A DNA stretch of 64,000 nucleotides from MAG-120531 sp002378585 (GTDB lineage: Bacteria > Bacteroidota > Bacteroidia > Flavobacteriales > Flavobacteriaceae), in NCBI GenBank assembly GCA_937890575.1, contig CALADZ010000098.1:8933-72932 (forward strand), in the 5' to 3' direction. Position 1 is the first letter of the stretch. The number at the start of each line of letters is the position of its first letter. The notes under the pieces were generated by a model. It was not told where the DNA came from, searched no databases, and worked only from the letters and a program-made list of their open reading frames with translations. Below, one piece after another: positions 25,299 through 34,200 of this stretch. The position numbers and the translations under genes were made by a program.

Positions 25299-26026
25299 AG
25301 CTCCGGGCAGAGGAAATCACCAAATCTTACAGAGGAAGAAAAGTGGTTAAAGGTATCTCCCTCGAGGTTAATCAAGGAGAGATAGTAGGACTTCTGGGCC
25401 CAAATGGCGCTGGAAAAACTACTTCGTTTTACATGATCGTTGGATTGATCAAGCCCAATTCAGGTCACATTTATTTGGATGACAAAGACATCACTACATT
25501 TCCGATGTACCGACGTGCTCAGCATGGAATCGGTTACCTCGCTCAAGAAGCTTCGGTCTTCAGAAAAATGTCGGTAGAGGATAATATTTTAAGCGTATTG
25601 GAACTTACCTCTTGGAGTAAACAAGAACAGTTGGCTAAAATGGAAGCGCTGATCGAAGAATTTGGTTTAGGACATATCCGAAAAAACAGAGGAGATTTGC
25701 TTTCTGGAGGTGAACGCAGAAGGACAGAAATCGCGCGAGCGTTGGCGACTGATCCTAAATTTATTTTATTGGATGAGCCATTTGCCGGAGTTGACCCGGT
25801 GGCAGTAGAAGACATTCAAAAAATTATTGATCAACTGCGGAGCAAGAACATAGGCATTTTAATCACCGACCACAACGTCCAGGAAACGCTAGCCATTACT
25901 GAACGTTCCTACCTGATGTTTGAAGGTGGGATCCTCAAATCGGGAACTCCGGAAGAACTCGCTCAGGATGAAATGGTGCGCAAAGTTTACCTGGGACAGA
26001 ATTTCGAACTCAGGACCAAGAAGTAA
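25295..26026 (+). CDS. lptB: LPS export ABC transporter ATP-binding protein LptB
   Basis: ATPase driving lipopolysaccharide extraction from the inner membrane with LptFGC. Walker A GPNGAGKTT, signature LSGGERRRTEIARAL, Walker B FILLDEPFAGVDP and the switch histidine in LITDHNVQET are all present in 243 residues. The ERRR in the signature region is the typical LptB form. It ends directly against the pssA stop codon on the other strand (TAATTA), leaving no space for a terminator. Confidence 0.96.
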   Translation: MKLRAEEITKSYRGRKVVKGISLEVNQGEIVGLLGPNGAGKTTSFYMIVGLIKPNSGHIYLDDKDITTFPMYRRAQHGIGYLAQEASVFRKMSVEDNILSVLELTSWSKQEQLAKMEALIEEFGLGHIRKNRGDLLSGGERRRTEIARALATDPKFILLDEPFAGVDPVAVEDIQKIIDQLRSKNIGILITDHNVQETLAITERSYLMFEGGILKSGTPEELAQDEMVRKVYLGQNFELRTKK

Positions 26027-26767
26027 TTACTTTTTAAGGGAAAACAATCCACCGATCACCAGGTAGCCAATCACCCAAAAAAACGGGGCAGACCAACCCA
26101 ACAGGGGAAGTAACACTATGCTCAACATCAGGAGCATATATTGCTCGGGGTACTTTTTTGGCGAAAGACCGGACATTTTGAATGAGGGTAAATTTATCGT
26201 CGATGTCATGGCCCAAGCAGAAAAAATAGAGACTCCCATCAAAAACCTTGGATCTTCGGCCCAAAACGCTAAAACACCTTGAGGATCATAGTGTATGGCC
26301 AAAGGAATTGACATGATCATCCAAGCGTTGGCCGGTGTTGGTAATCCGATAAATCGAGTGGTTTGTCTTTGATCGATATTAAATGTAGCCAATCGATAGG
26401 CGGCCGCTAATCCCACTAAAAGCGGTATACCTAAAGTGGGTTTATTCCACAAGGTATCCAGAATGGAGTCTGCATCGTTGGTGTAGACACAGAAGCATGT
26501 TTTTTTAAGGGCCAATAACAGCCAAATTGTAGGCACAACACCAAAGCTGACCATATCTGCCAATGAATCTAGCTGCTTGCCTAAATCACCACTAACCCCT
26601 AACCAACGGGCGGCAAAACCATCAAAAAAATCCAACACCATGGCGGCGAGTAAAAATGAAACGGCCCATAATGGACGATCGTCAAACAATGCTAAAATGG
26701 CCAATATACCCATCGCCAAATTACCTAAAGTAAGGGTGTTTGGCAGGAAAGTTAAGTACTGCTTCAT
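26027..26767 (-). CDS. pssA: CDP-diacylglycerol-serine O-phosphatidyltransferase
   Basis: Makes phosphatidylserine, precursor of phosphatidylethanolamine. The CDP-alcohol phosphatidyltransferase signature is exact: DGFAAR, eight residues, G, three residues, D, three residues, D (DGFAARWLG...GKQLDSLAD). Seven or so membrane segments fill the 246 residues. The start is ATG 26767; a TTG at 26815 would add sequence unlike the family. A TATATTTA sequence at 26772-26779 on this strand is a one-mismatch -7 box four bases before the ATG. Stop codons of pssA and lptB abut. Confidence 0.94.
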   Translation of the reverse strand: MKQYLTFLPNTLTLGNLAMGILAILALFDDRPLWAVSFLLAAMVLDFFDGFAARWLGVSGDLGKQLDSLADMVSFGVVPTIWLLLALKKTCFCVYTNDADSILDTLWNKPTLGIPLLVGLAAAYRLATFNIDQRQTTRFIGLPTPANAWMIMSIPLAIHYDPQGVLAFWAEDPRFLMGVSIFSAWAMTSTINLPSFKMSGLSPKKYPEQYMLLMLSIVLLPLLGWSAPFFWVIGYLVIGGLFSLKK

Positions 26768-26836
26768 GGGGTAAATATAGCGTTTTATAGGCTTATTTTC
26801 TGAGGTATTTGCCAAAGAAATGACGATATTAGCGGC

Positions 26837-27991
26837 GTGAAAAAACAGTTTATTTTCCTTTTATTCATTGGATTTTTTTGCCTCCCTTCATGGGCTCAGA
26901 TGACTGATGTAGGCACCAATACACCTAAACTTCAAGTGAGTTTAATCACTTGTGGTCCGGGTGCCGAACTCTATGCCAAATTTGGCCACTCCGCCTTGAG
27001 AATTCAGGATGAATCGACCGGTCTTGATGTGATTTACAATTACGGATTGTTCGATTTTAATGCCCCCAATTTTTATTTAAATTTCGCCAAAGGTAAACTG
27101 CGCTACTTTTTAGGAAAACACGAAACTTCAGGTTTTATTCAGGCGTTCACACAGGAAGGCAGATGGGTCAGAGAACAAGTGCTAGACATAGACCAAGCCA
27201 CCTCGTATAAACTACTTCAACGCCTGGAACAAAATTATCGACCTGAAAACAGGTTCTACCTCTACGACTTTTTTTATGCCAATTGTGCCACAAAAATCAG
27301 GGACTTATTGCTCGATGTAAGTCAAGGTGCGTTAGTATATCCCTACGCTCAGGAACATTCTAAAAAAAGTTATCGCGAATTGATCGAAGAAAATCTGCCC
27401 CTAAATAGTTGGGGTGGTTGGGGTATCGATCTGGCTTTGGGTTCGATGATTGATCAACCTACCAGTAATTTTCAAGCACAGTTCTTACCGGAGTACGCCG
27501 CACAACAACTCTCCACTGCCTTGTGGAATGACAGGTCAGCCTTACGACAAGACAGGTACCTAGCTGAGCCAGAACTGACCTCTCCTACTCCTGGAATAAA
27601 TCTATGGGGGCCTTTCACCTTGGGGCTTCTCTTGATTTTGATCGTATGGTTTACCCGAACAAAAATGACGTCTCAACGGTTTACCTGCGGATTATTACAC
27701 ACGTTGAGCGGTGCTGTTGGAGTTGTCTTGATGTTGCTTTGGGCAGCCACTGATCATCAAACTACTGCGTGGAATGCCCATCTATTTTGGGCACAACCAT
27801 GGTTGGTATTTTCACCTTTTTGGATCAATAAGAAACGCGTCCAACGTACGTTAAACATCCTTGTATTACTGGGTATCTCAATCTGTCTGGTAATTTGGGT
27901 GCTAGGAATCCAATCCTTTCATTGGATGATGTTACCTATTTGGTGTGCACTCGGCATGTCCCAAATACTCATGCTTAAGTCAAATCCATGA
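26837..27991 (+). CDS. DUF4105 (Lnb N-terminal-type) exported membrane protein
   Basis: GTG start followed by a signal peptide (to about residue 20, LPSWAQ). A periplasmic DUF4105 domain (about 30-170) shows CGPGAELYAKFGHSALRI and YDFFYANCATKIRDLLL, a cysteine-histidine-like active site arrangement. The C-terminal half has about five membrane segments (about 255-380). This family, widespread in Bacteroidota, has been linked to lipoprotein N-acylation in Bacteroides (the Lnb name); I cannot show that function here. It overlaps the ABC-F gene by four bases. Confidence 0.78.
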   Translation: MKKQFIFLLFIGFFCLPSWAQMTDVGTNTPKLQVSLITCGPGAELYAKFGHSALRIQDESTGLDVIYNYGLFDFNAPNFYLNFAKGKLRYFLGKHETSGFIQAFTQEGRWVREQVLDIDQATSYKLLQRLEQNYRPENRFYLYDFFYANCATKIRDLLLDVSQGALVYPYAQEHSKKSYRELIEENLPLNSWGGWGIDLALGSMIDQPTSNFQAQFLPEYAAQQLSTALWNDRSALRQDRYLAEPELTSPTPGINLWGPFTLGLLLILIVWFTRTKMTSQRFTCGLLHTLSGAVGVVLMLLWAATDHQTTAWNAHLFWAQPWLVFSPFWINKKRVQRTLNILVLLGISICLVIWVLGIQSFHWMMLPIWCALGMSQILMLKSNP

Positions 27992-29847
27992 ATTTAATCA
28001 GTATTGAACAAGTCGCTCGCTCATTTGGCGAGCGTATTTTATTTAAAGATATTTCCTTTGGCATCAACAAAGGACAAAAAATTGGTTTGATCGCTGAAAA
28101 CGGTTCTGGCAAATCCTCCCTTTTGGACATCATCGCAGGCAAAACCCTCCCTGATCAAGGGCAGGTGAACTACCGAAAGGACATGAAACTCGCATTTCTG
28201 GCACAAGAGCCTGAGTTGAACAACGAATGGACCATTGAAGAGACATTGACCAGAGCAGATCACCCCATGATGCGTGTGATCACTGCATATGAACACGCAC
28301 TGCTTCATCCGGAGGATGAAAAAAGTTATCAGGTTGCTTTTGAAGCCATGGAGCGATCCAGTGCTTGGGATTTTGAATTTCAGTACCAACAAATTTTATC
28401 TCGATTAAAGCTGGAGGATTTAACCCTTAAAGTGGGGAATATGTCCGGTGGCCAAAAGAAACGTTTAGCACTAGCTTTAGCTCTGTTAGAGACCCCTGAT
28501 GTCTTGTTGTTGGATGAGCCGACCAACCACTTGGATTTAGAGATGATTGAATGGCTAGAAGCCTACTTTGCCAAGGAAAAGATGACCTTGTTTATGGTGA
28601 CCCACGATCGGTATTTCCTGGAGCGGGTATGTGATCAAATCATCGAGCTCGACAGAGGCGAGTTGTATCACTACTCGGGAAACTACAGTTATTTCCTGGA
28701 GAAAAGACAAGAAAGACTGGCGCTTGAAGCGTTAATGCAACACAAAAATGATCAGGTTTTTAAATCTGAATTGGATTGGATCAGAAGACAACCAAAAGCA
28801 AGAACCACCAAATCAAAATCCAGGATTGACGATTTTGCTGCCATTGAGGCAAAAACCAAACAGCGCAGACAGGAACACAAAATCCAACTCGAGATCAATA
28901 TGAATCGGTTGGGGGCCAAAATCATTGAATGCCACAAAGTACACCACGCTTTTGGACAAAAAGTAATTCTTGATGGGTTTTCCTATCATTTTCAACCGGC
29001 CGAAAGGCTGGGAATTGTCGGAAAGAATGGGACGGGAAAATCTACTTTTCTCAATTTAATCAGCGGCAAAATTGATCCACAGGGAGGTAAAATAGTCTTG
29101 GGAGAAACTGTTCAAATCGGATACTATACCCAAGCGGGTATCGAAGTAAAACCAGGACAAAAAGTCATTGAAGTTATCCAAGAATTCGGCGAATACATTC
29201 CGCTAAAACACGGACGCCAACTCAGTGCGTCTCAACTGCTGGAACGATTTTTATTCGACCGAAAAAAACAATACGACTACGTTGAAAAACTAAGTGGTGG
29301 GGAGCGCAAAAGACTTTACCTGTGCACAGTATTGATTCAAAATCCAAATTTCTTAATCTTAGATGAGCCGACCAATGACCTGGATGTAGTGACCCTGGGC
29401 GTATTGGAATCTTTTCTGCTCGACTTCCCTGGATGTCTTGTTGTGGTTTCGCACGACCGCTATTTTATGGACAAAATTGTCGACCATTTATTGGTGTTCG
29501 AGGGCCAAGGAGCCTTTACTGACTTTCCGGGCAACTATTCGGATTATCGAGCCTATACTCAAGACGCCCCTAAATCTTCTTTAAGCCAAAGCGCTGAAAC
29601 GAAAAAAGAGGTGACCAAAGTAAAGACTCCACAACAAAACCTGCAGATTAAAAAAGAAATACAAAAGATAGAGACTCAAATCTCCGTCTTAGAAAAAGAA
29701 AAATCGGAACTTGAATTGGCTTTTTTGAACCCTGGATTGAGTCCAGAGGAAATGACCAAACTTTCCATTAAATTGGCCAAAGTAACCGATGAGATTGATG
29801 AGAAAACGATGATCTGGATGGAATACAGCGATGAAATGGGTCAGTAA
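27988..29847 (+). CDS. ABC-F family ribosome-associated ATPase (Uup/EttA-like)
   Basis: Two ABC domains in one chain without membrane segments. First domain: Walker A AENGSGKSS near residue 36, signature MSGGQKKRLALA, Walker B LLLDEPTNHLD. Second: Walker A GKNGTGKST near 347, signature LSGGERKRLYL, Walker B LILDEPTNDLD. A charged linker with arm-like helices lies around 240-300, and the C-terminus (about 545-619) is a lysine/glutamate-rich coiled coil as in Uup. At 619 residues it fits the Uup subgroup, which acts on ribosomes or branched DNA. Function within ABC-F is uncertain. Confidence 0.92.
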   Translation: MNLISIEQVARSFGERILFKDISFGINKGQKIGLIAENGSGKSSLLDIIAGKTLPDQGQVNYRKDMKLAFLAQEPELNNEWTIEETLTRADHPMMRVITAYEHALLHPEDEKSYQVAFEAMERSSAWDFEFQYQQILSRLKLEDLTLKVGNMSGGQKKRLALALALLETPDVLLLDEPTNHLDLEMIEWLEAYFAKEKMTLFMVTHDRYFLERVCDQIIELDRGELYHYSGNYSYFLEKRQERLALEALMQHKNDQVFKSELDWIRRQPKARTTKSKSRIDDFAAIEAKTKQRRQEHKIQLEINMNRLGAKIIECHKVHHAFGQKVILDGFSYHFQPAERLGIVGKNGTGKSTFLNLISGKIDPQGGKIVLGETVQIGYYTQAGIEVKPGQKVIEVIQEFGEYIPLKHGRQLSASQLLERFLFDRKKQYDYVEKLSGGERKRLYLCTVLIQNPNFLILDEPTNDLDVVTLGVLESFLLDFPGCLVVVSHDRYFMDKIVDHLLVFEGQGAFTDFPGNYSDYRAYTQDAPKSSLSQSAETKKEVTKVKTPQQNLQIKKEIQKIETQISVLEKEKSELELAFLNPGLSPEEMTKLSIKLAKVTDEIDEKTMIWMEYSDEMGQ

Positions 29848-30271
29848 CCAATTATGGCAGATACAGAGCTGGACGAGCTATTACTTGAATTCGACACATA
29901 TTCAAGGGATACACTCTCCTTTTGTATTCGATTTTCATCAGAATTTTTGGAAAAAATATTCAAGGCAGAATTCAGACTGGGAACAGGCCATTCAACGTTG
30001 GTTTGAACAAGGACTGATTTTCGATGAAAAAAAAAGTATATTTGCTCAGGCAAATGCGCATGAAATCACTGATGATCAGTGGCATAGACTTCAAGAGATG
30101 GCCCAGTTTGAACGCGGCACGGTATTGATAAAAAACATCAGAAGCAACCGTACATCTTGGATAAATTGGAAGATGTTAAGCGAGATTTTTACCCTGTCAA
30201 TCGACACGGGAAAACACGGAATTCTGGTGGCTAAAAAAGGACAGGAAAAAGAATATTTTTGGCTAAAATAG
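29831..30271 (+). CDS. Short methyltransferase-like protein, apparently lacking the SAM-binding core
   Basis: A 146-residue protein starting at ATG, overlapping the ABC-F gene by 17 bases. The N-terminus carries a GIHSPFVFDF block (26-35), and the C-terminal 50 residues read GTVLIKNIRSN, LSIDTGKHGILV and KEYFWLK. From memory, both ends resemble the ends of a 240-260-residue Bacteroidota class I SAM-dependent methyltransferase (HSPFV near the start; a DDIHWS-like strand, a TIDT strand and a KEHF tail at the end). The glycine-rich SAM-binding region between them is missing. It may be a functional short derivative or a decaying gene; the frame is intact. Confidence 0.55.
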   Translation: MKWVSNQLWQIQSWTSYYLNSTHIQGIHSPFVFDFHQNFWKKYSRQNSDWEQAIQRWFEQGLIFDEKKSIFAQANAHEITDDQWHRLQEMAQFERGTVLIKNIRSNRTSWINWKMLSEIFTLSIDTGKHGILVAKKGQEKEYFWLK

Positions 30272-30276
30272 CTCAG

Positions 30277-30828
30277 ATGAAGATCTATACAAAAACTGGA
30301 GACCGAGGAAAAACCATGTTGCTTGATGGCAACATAGTGGACAAAAACGATGCGCGCATCGAAGTTAATGGGTGTTTGGATGAACTAAACACACGTCTTG
30401 GTTTGTTGCGCGATTCCGACATGGATCCAGAAATCAATCTTGAATTTATTGCTATACAAAAGGCCCTTTTCGAAATAAGCGCTACGCTAGCAGTGGATCG
30501 AAGTGGCGAAATGTCGCGATTTGACGCCGCTCATTGGGACCTACTGGTTGAAGCCATGGAAGTGCGTATGGATTATTGGGCGACCATACTACCCCCGCTA
30601 ACCAATTTTATCATACCAGGCCCAAACCCGAAAGTTGGTTTAGTGCACTTGGCAAGAACCTGTTGCCGAACTGCGGAGAGAAGATTAGTAGGCTTAGATC
30701 AATTGGCTGAAATACCTGTACAGACGGTAGTTTTTGTCAACCGTTTATCCGATTATTTGTTTGTTTGGGCCAGGATGGTCAGTCTGCGTGAAGGGGTTGA
30801 TGAAACCCTTTGGATATCAAATCCTTAG
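30277..30828 (+). CDS. PduO-type cob(I)alamin adenosyltransferase
   Basis: Transfers adenosyl from ATP to cob(I)alamin to make adenosylcobalamin, needed for enzymes such as methylmalonyl-CoA mutase. The N-terminal KIYTKTGDRGKT, the VNGCLDELNTRLGL block and the RTCCRTAERRLVGL helix with the ATP-binding arginines mark the MMAB/PduO family; 183 residues is normal. I use the ATG at 30277, six bases after the preceding stop, instead of a TTG that overlaps the previous gene. No cobalamin synthesis genes are in view, so it probably serves salvage. Confidence 0.92.
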   Translation: MKIYTKTGDRGKTMLLDGNIVDKNDARIEVNGCLDELNTRLGLLRDSDMDPEINLEFIAIQKALFEISATLAVDRSGEMSRFDAAHWDLLVEAMEVRMDYWATILPPLTNFIIPGPNPKVGLVHLARTCCRTAERRLVGLDQLAEIPVQTVVFVNRLSDYLFVWARMVSLREGVDETLWISNP

Positions 30829-30855
30829 ATACCAACTATTTAATTATTATTTAAC

Positions 30856-30885
30856 TTGCACGGATGGGATTAAAAATTATTTTTG
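30856..30885 (+). promoter_or_regulatory. Consensus promoter for the DUF2795 gene
   Basis: TTG (30856-30858), 19-base spacer, TATTTTTG (30878-30885), then 28 bases to the ATG. Both elements and their distance match the Bacteroidota primary sigma consensus. Confidence 0.7.
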
Positions 30886-30913
30886 CAAAAATCTAATTTA
30901 ACCCCAAACCGCT

Positions 30914-31138
30914 ATGTACTGGACTTTAGAATTGGCTTCATATTTGAGCGATGCGCCTTGGCCAGCAACCAAAGACGAATTAATTGATTACGCCATCAGA
31001 ACAGGGGCACCATTAGAAGTCGTAGAAAACCTTCAATCCATGGAAGAAGAAGGTGGTGAAATCTACGAAAGCATCGATGAGATATGGCCGGATTACCCTT
31101 CAGACGAAGACTATCTTTGGAACGAAGACGAGTATTAA
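30914..31138 (+). CDS. Small DUF2795 protein
   Basis: A 74-residue acidic protein with the conserved start MYWTLELASYLSDAPWPATKDELIDYAIR and an acidic tail (EEEGGEIYESIDEIWPDY). Such proteins are conserved across Bacteroidota with no known biochemical function. It has its own promoter and terminator, so it is expressed as a single-gene unit directly before secA. Not further assigned. Confidence 0.82.
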   Translation: MYWTLELASYLSDAPWPATKDELIDYAIRTGAPLEVVENLQSMEEEGGEIYESIDEIWPDYPSDEDYLWNEDEY

Positions 31139-31143
31139 ACCTG

Positions 31144-31155
31144 TTGACAAACAAA
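31144..31155 (+). repeat. 12-bp direct repeat, copy 1
   Basis: TTGACAAACAAA, identical to 31210-31221. The two copies flank the terminator between the DUF2795 gene and secA. Confidence 0.6.
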
Positions 31156-31158
31156 CCT

Positions 31159-31188
31159 AAAAAAGCCTCTGCAGAGGCTTTTTTTTTA
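31159..31188 (+). terminator. Rho-independent terminator after the DUF2795 gene
   Basis: AAAAAGCCTC / GAGGCTTTTT around a four-base TGCA loop, followed by further T residues. It begins about 20 bases after the stop codon. Confidence 0.92.
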
Positions 31189-31190
31189 CG

Positions 31191-31198
31191 TATTTTTG
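31191..31198 (+). promoter_or_regulatory. -7 promoter box for secA
   Basis: TATTTTTG matches TAnnTTTG, 48 bases before the secA ATG. The region where a -33 element would be is the terminator stem, and no TTTG is visible there, so this promoter is less certain. Confidence 0.4.
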
Positions 31199-31203
31199 AA
31201 AGG

Positions 31204-31227
31204 TTTTGCTTGACAAACAAAGCAAAA
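31204..31227 (+). other. Hairpin in the predicted secA leader, containing direct-repeat copy 2
   Basis: TTTTGCTT (31204-31211) pairs with AAGCAAAA (31220-31227) around an eight-base loop. The loop and right arm contain TTGACAAACAAA (31210-31221), the second copy of the direct repeat. It lies 19 bases before the secA ATG and could affect translation; no T-run follows, so it is not a terminator. Confidence 0.45.
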
Positions 31228-31246
31228 TATAGCATTTTATTACCAG

Positions 31247-34200
31247 ATGAGTTTTATTAATCAAATTCTAAAAGTGTTTGTAGGCGACAAAGCCCAAAAA
31301 GATGTACAATCACTTCAGCCTTTATTACAAAAAATTAAACAACACGAACAAGCGCTATCCCAATTAAGCGCCGATGAACTTCGCCAAAAAACCAAGGCGT
31401 TTAAGACGTACATCGCTGCACAAACATCAACGCTTGATCAACAAATTGACGCATTAAAACTAGAGAGTTTATCCCAACAGGATATCGATGCCAACGAGGC
31501 CCTTTACATCCAAATTGATGAACTTCAAGTACAACGCAAAAAAACTATTGACGAGGCATTAGATCATTTATTACCAGAAGCATTTGCTGTTGTTCGAGAG
31601 ACGGCTAAACGATTTGCCCAAAGTGATTCGATCACCGTCACAGCTACGGAACAAGACCGAATTTTTTCGGCAGACAAAGATTATATCGTTTTATCGGGTG
31701 ATCAAGCCAAATGGCATACCAGTTGGAATGCTGCTGGGAAGGCGGTGCGTTGGGATATGGTTCACTATGACGTGCAGCTGATCGGGGGAATGGTGCTTCA
31801 TCAAGGTAAAGTTGCTGAAATGCAGACAGGTGAAGGGAAAACCTTGGTAGCTACCCTACCCGTTTACCTCAACGCACTCAGTGGATTAGGAGTTCATCTA
31901 GTCACAGTCAATGATTATTTGGCCAAAAGGGATAGCGCCTGGATGGCTCCAATTTTTGAGTTTCATGGACTTACCGTCGACTGTATTGACCATCATCAAC
32001 CCAATTCACCGGGAAGAAGAAAAGCCTATTTAGCCGATATCACTTATGGGACTAACAATGAATTTGGCTTTGACTACCTCAGAGACAACATGGCTCATCA
32101 GCCCGGCGAATTAGTACAAAGACCCCACCACTATGCCATTGTGGATGAGGTGGATTCTGTATTGATTGATGATGCACGTACCCCATTAATTATTTCTGGC
32201 CCCGTTCCTGAGGGCGATCGACATGAGTTCAATGAATTAAAGCCTCAGGTTGAGCGATTGGTGAATGCCCAACGCAATTATCTGACTGGTGTATTGGTTG
32301 AAGCCAAGAAGAAAATAGCTGAAGGGGACTTAAAAGAAGGTGGATTTCAGTTGCTCAGGGTATACCGTGGTCTACCCAAAAACAAAGCGTTGATCAAATA
32401 CCTCAGCGAGGAAGGAATCAAACAATTGCTTCAAAAGACTGAGCGGCAATACATGCAGGACAACAACCGCGAAATGCACAAGGTGGATGAAACACTGCTT
32501 TTTGTCATCGATGAGAAAAACAACCAAATAGAACTGACCAATAACGGTATTAAAGAGTTATCCTCAGCGGATAATTCTGATTTCTTCATTCTACCAGATA
32601 TTGGGACAGAAATGGCTAAAATTGAACAAAAAGGTTTAGAGCCATCCGTACAAGCTGCAGAAAAAGAGCAATTATTTAGAGACTTCTCGATAAAAAGTGA
32701 ACGAATTCACACCTTGAACCAGCTGCTTAAAGCGTATACTCTGTTTGAAAAAGACGTAGCCTATGTCGTCATGGACAACAAGGTGATGATTGTCGATGAG
32801 CAAACAGGAAGGATCATGGATGGAAGAAGGTATTCCGATGGATTACACCAAGCGATCGAGGCCAAGGAAAATGTGCGCATTGAAGCATTGACCCAAACAT
32901 TTGCCACCGTGACCTTGCAAAACTACTTCCGCATGTATTACAAGCTGTCTGGTATGACTGGAACTGCAGTGACTGAAGCAGGGGAACTTTGGGAAATATA
33001 CCAATTGGATGTTGTGGAAATTCCCACCAATCGACCAATAGCTAGAAAAGACAAGGAAGACCTCATTTACAAGACAAAAAGAGAAAAATACAACGCCATA
33101 ATCGATGAAGTCGTCGGGCTATCCGCTCAAGGAAGGCCAGTACTTATCGGAACTACCTCCGTAGAGATTTCAGAATTGCTCTCGCGCATGCTCGATTTGC
33201 GCAAAGTTCCCCACAATGTACTGAACGCAAAACTCCACAAAAAAGAAGCTGATATTGTGGCCGAGGCTGGAAAACCTGGAGTGGTCACTATTGCCACCAA
33301 TATGGCCGGTCGTGGTACGGACATTAAACTCAATGAAGAGGTCAAACAGGCTGGCGGTCTAGCGATTATCGGGACAGAACGACACGACTCTAGAAGGGTT
33401 GACCGACAGTTAAGGGGTAGGTCTGGGCGCCAAGGAGATCCAGGTAGCTCACAGTTTTATGTGTCTTTAGAAGACAACCTCATGCGCCTATTTGGATCTG
33501 ATCGAGTGGCTAAACTGATGGACCGTATGGGTCTTGAAGAAGGTGAAGTCATCCAACACAGCATGATGACTAAATCCATTGAGCGCGCTCAGAAAAAAGT
33601 TGAGGAAAATAACTTTGGCATACGCAAACGCCTTTTGGAATACGACGATGTCATGAACGCCCAGAGGGAAGTGATTTACAAACGACGCAGACATGCACTA
33701 AACGGCGAACGATTACAACTCGACATTGCCAATATGATGTTTGATACGTGTGAATTAATCTCAGAACAAAACAAACTAGCTGGAGATTTTAAAAATTTCA
33801 CATACGAGATAATCACCTATTTTGGACTTGAACCAGGAATTAATGAAGAGACATGGAGCAAGATGAGCGTAGGCCAATCAGCCCAATACCTCTATCAAAT
33901 GGTCCGTGAACGGTATACAGAAAAAATGGAGCGTGCTGCCCAATCAGCTTTTGGGGTTATTGAAAAGGTCTACAATGATCCAAATAGCCACTTTGAGCGA
34001 ATATCCGTTCCATTTACTGACGGAATGAAATCGTTAAATGTAGTTACGCACTTAGAGAAAGCTTACCAAACACAAGGGAAACAGTTAGTTGCCGACTTTG
34101 AAAAAAACATCAATCTAGCACTGATCGACGAAGCCTGGAAAACTCATTTGCGCAAAATGGATGAATTAAAACAATCCGTTCAGCTTGCTGTTCACGAACA

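Noticed and set aside
31144..31221. 12-bp direct repeats as target-site duplication of an insertion
   Set aside because: The 54 bases between contain only a normal terminator and a promoter box, no element.
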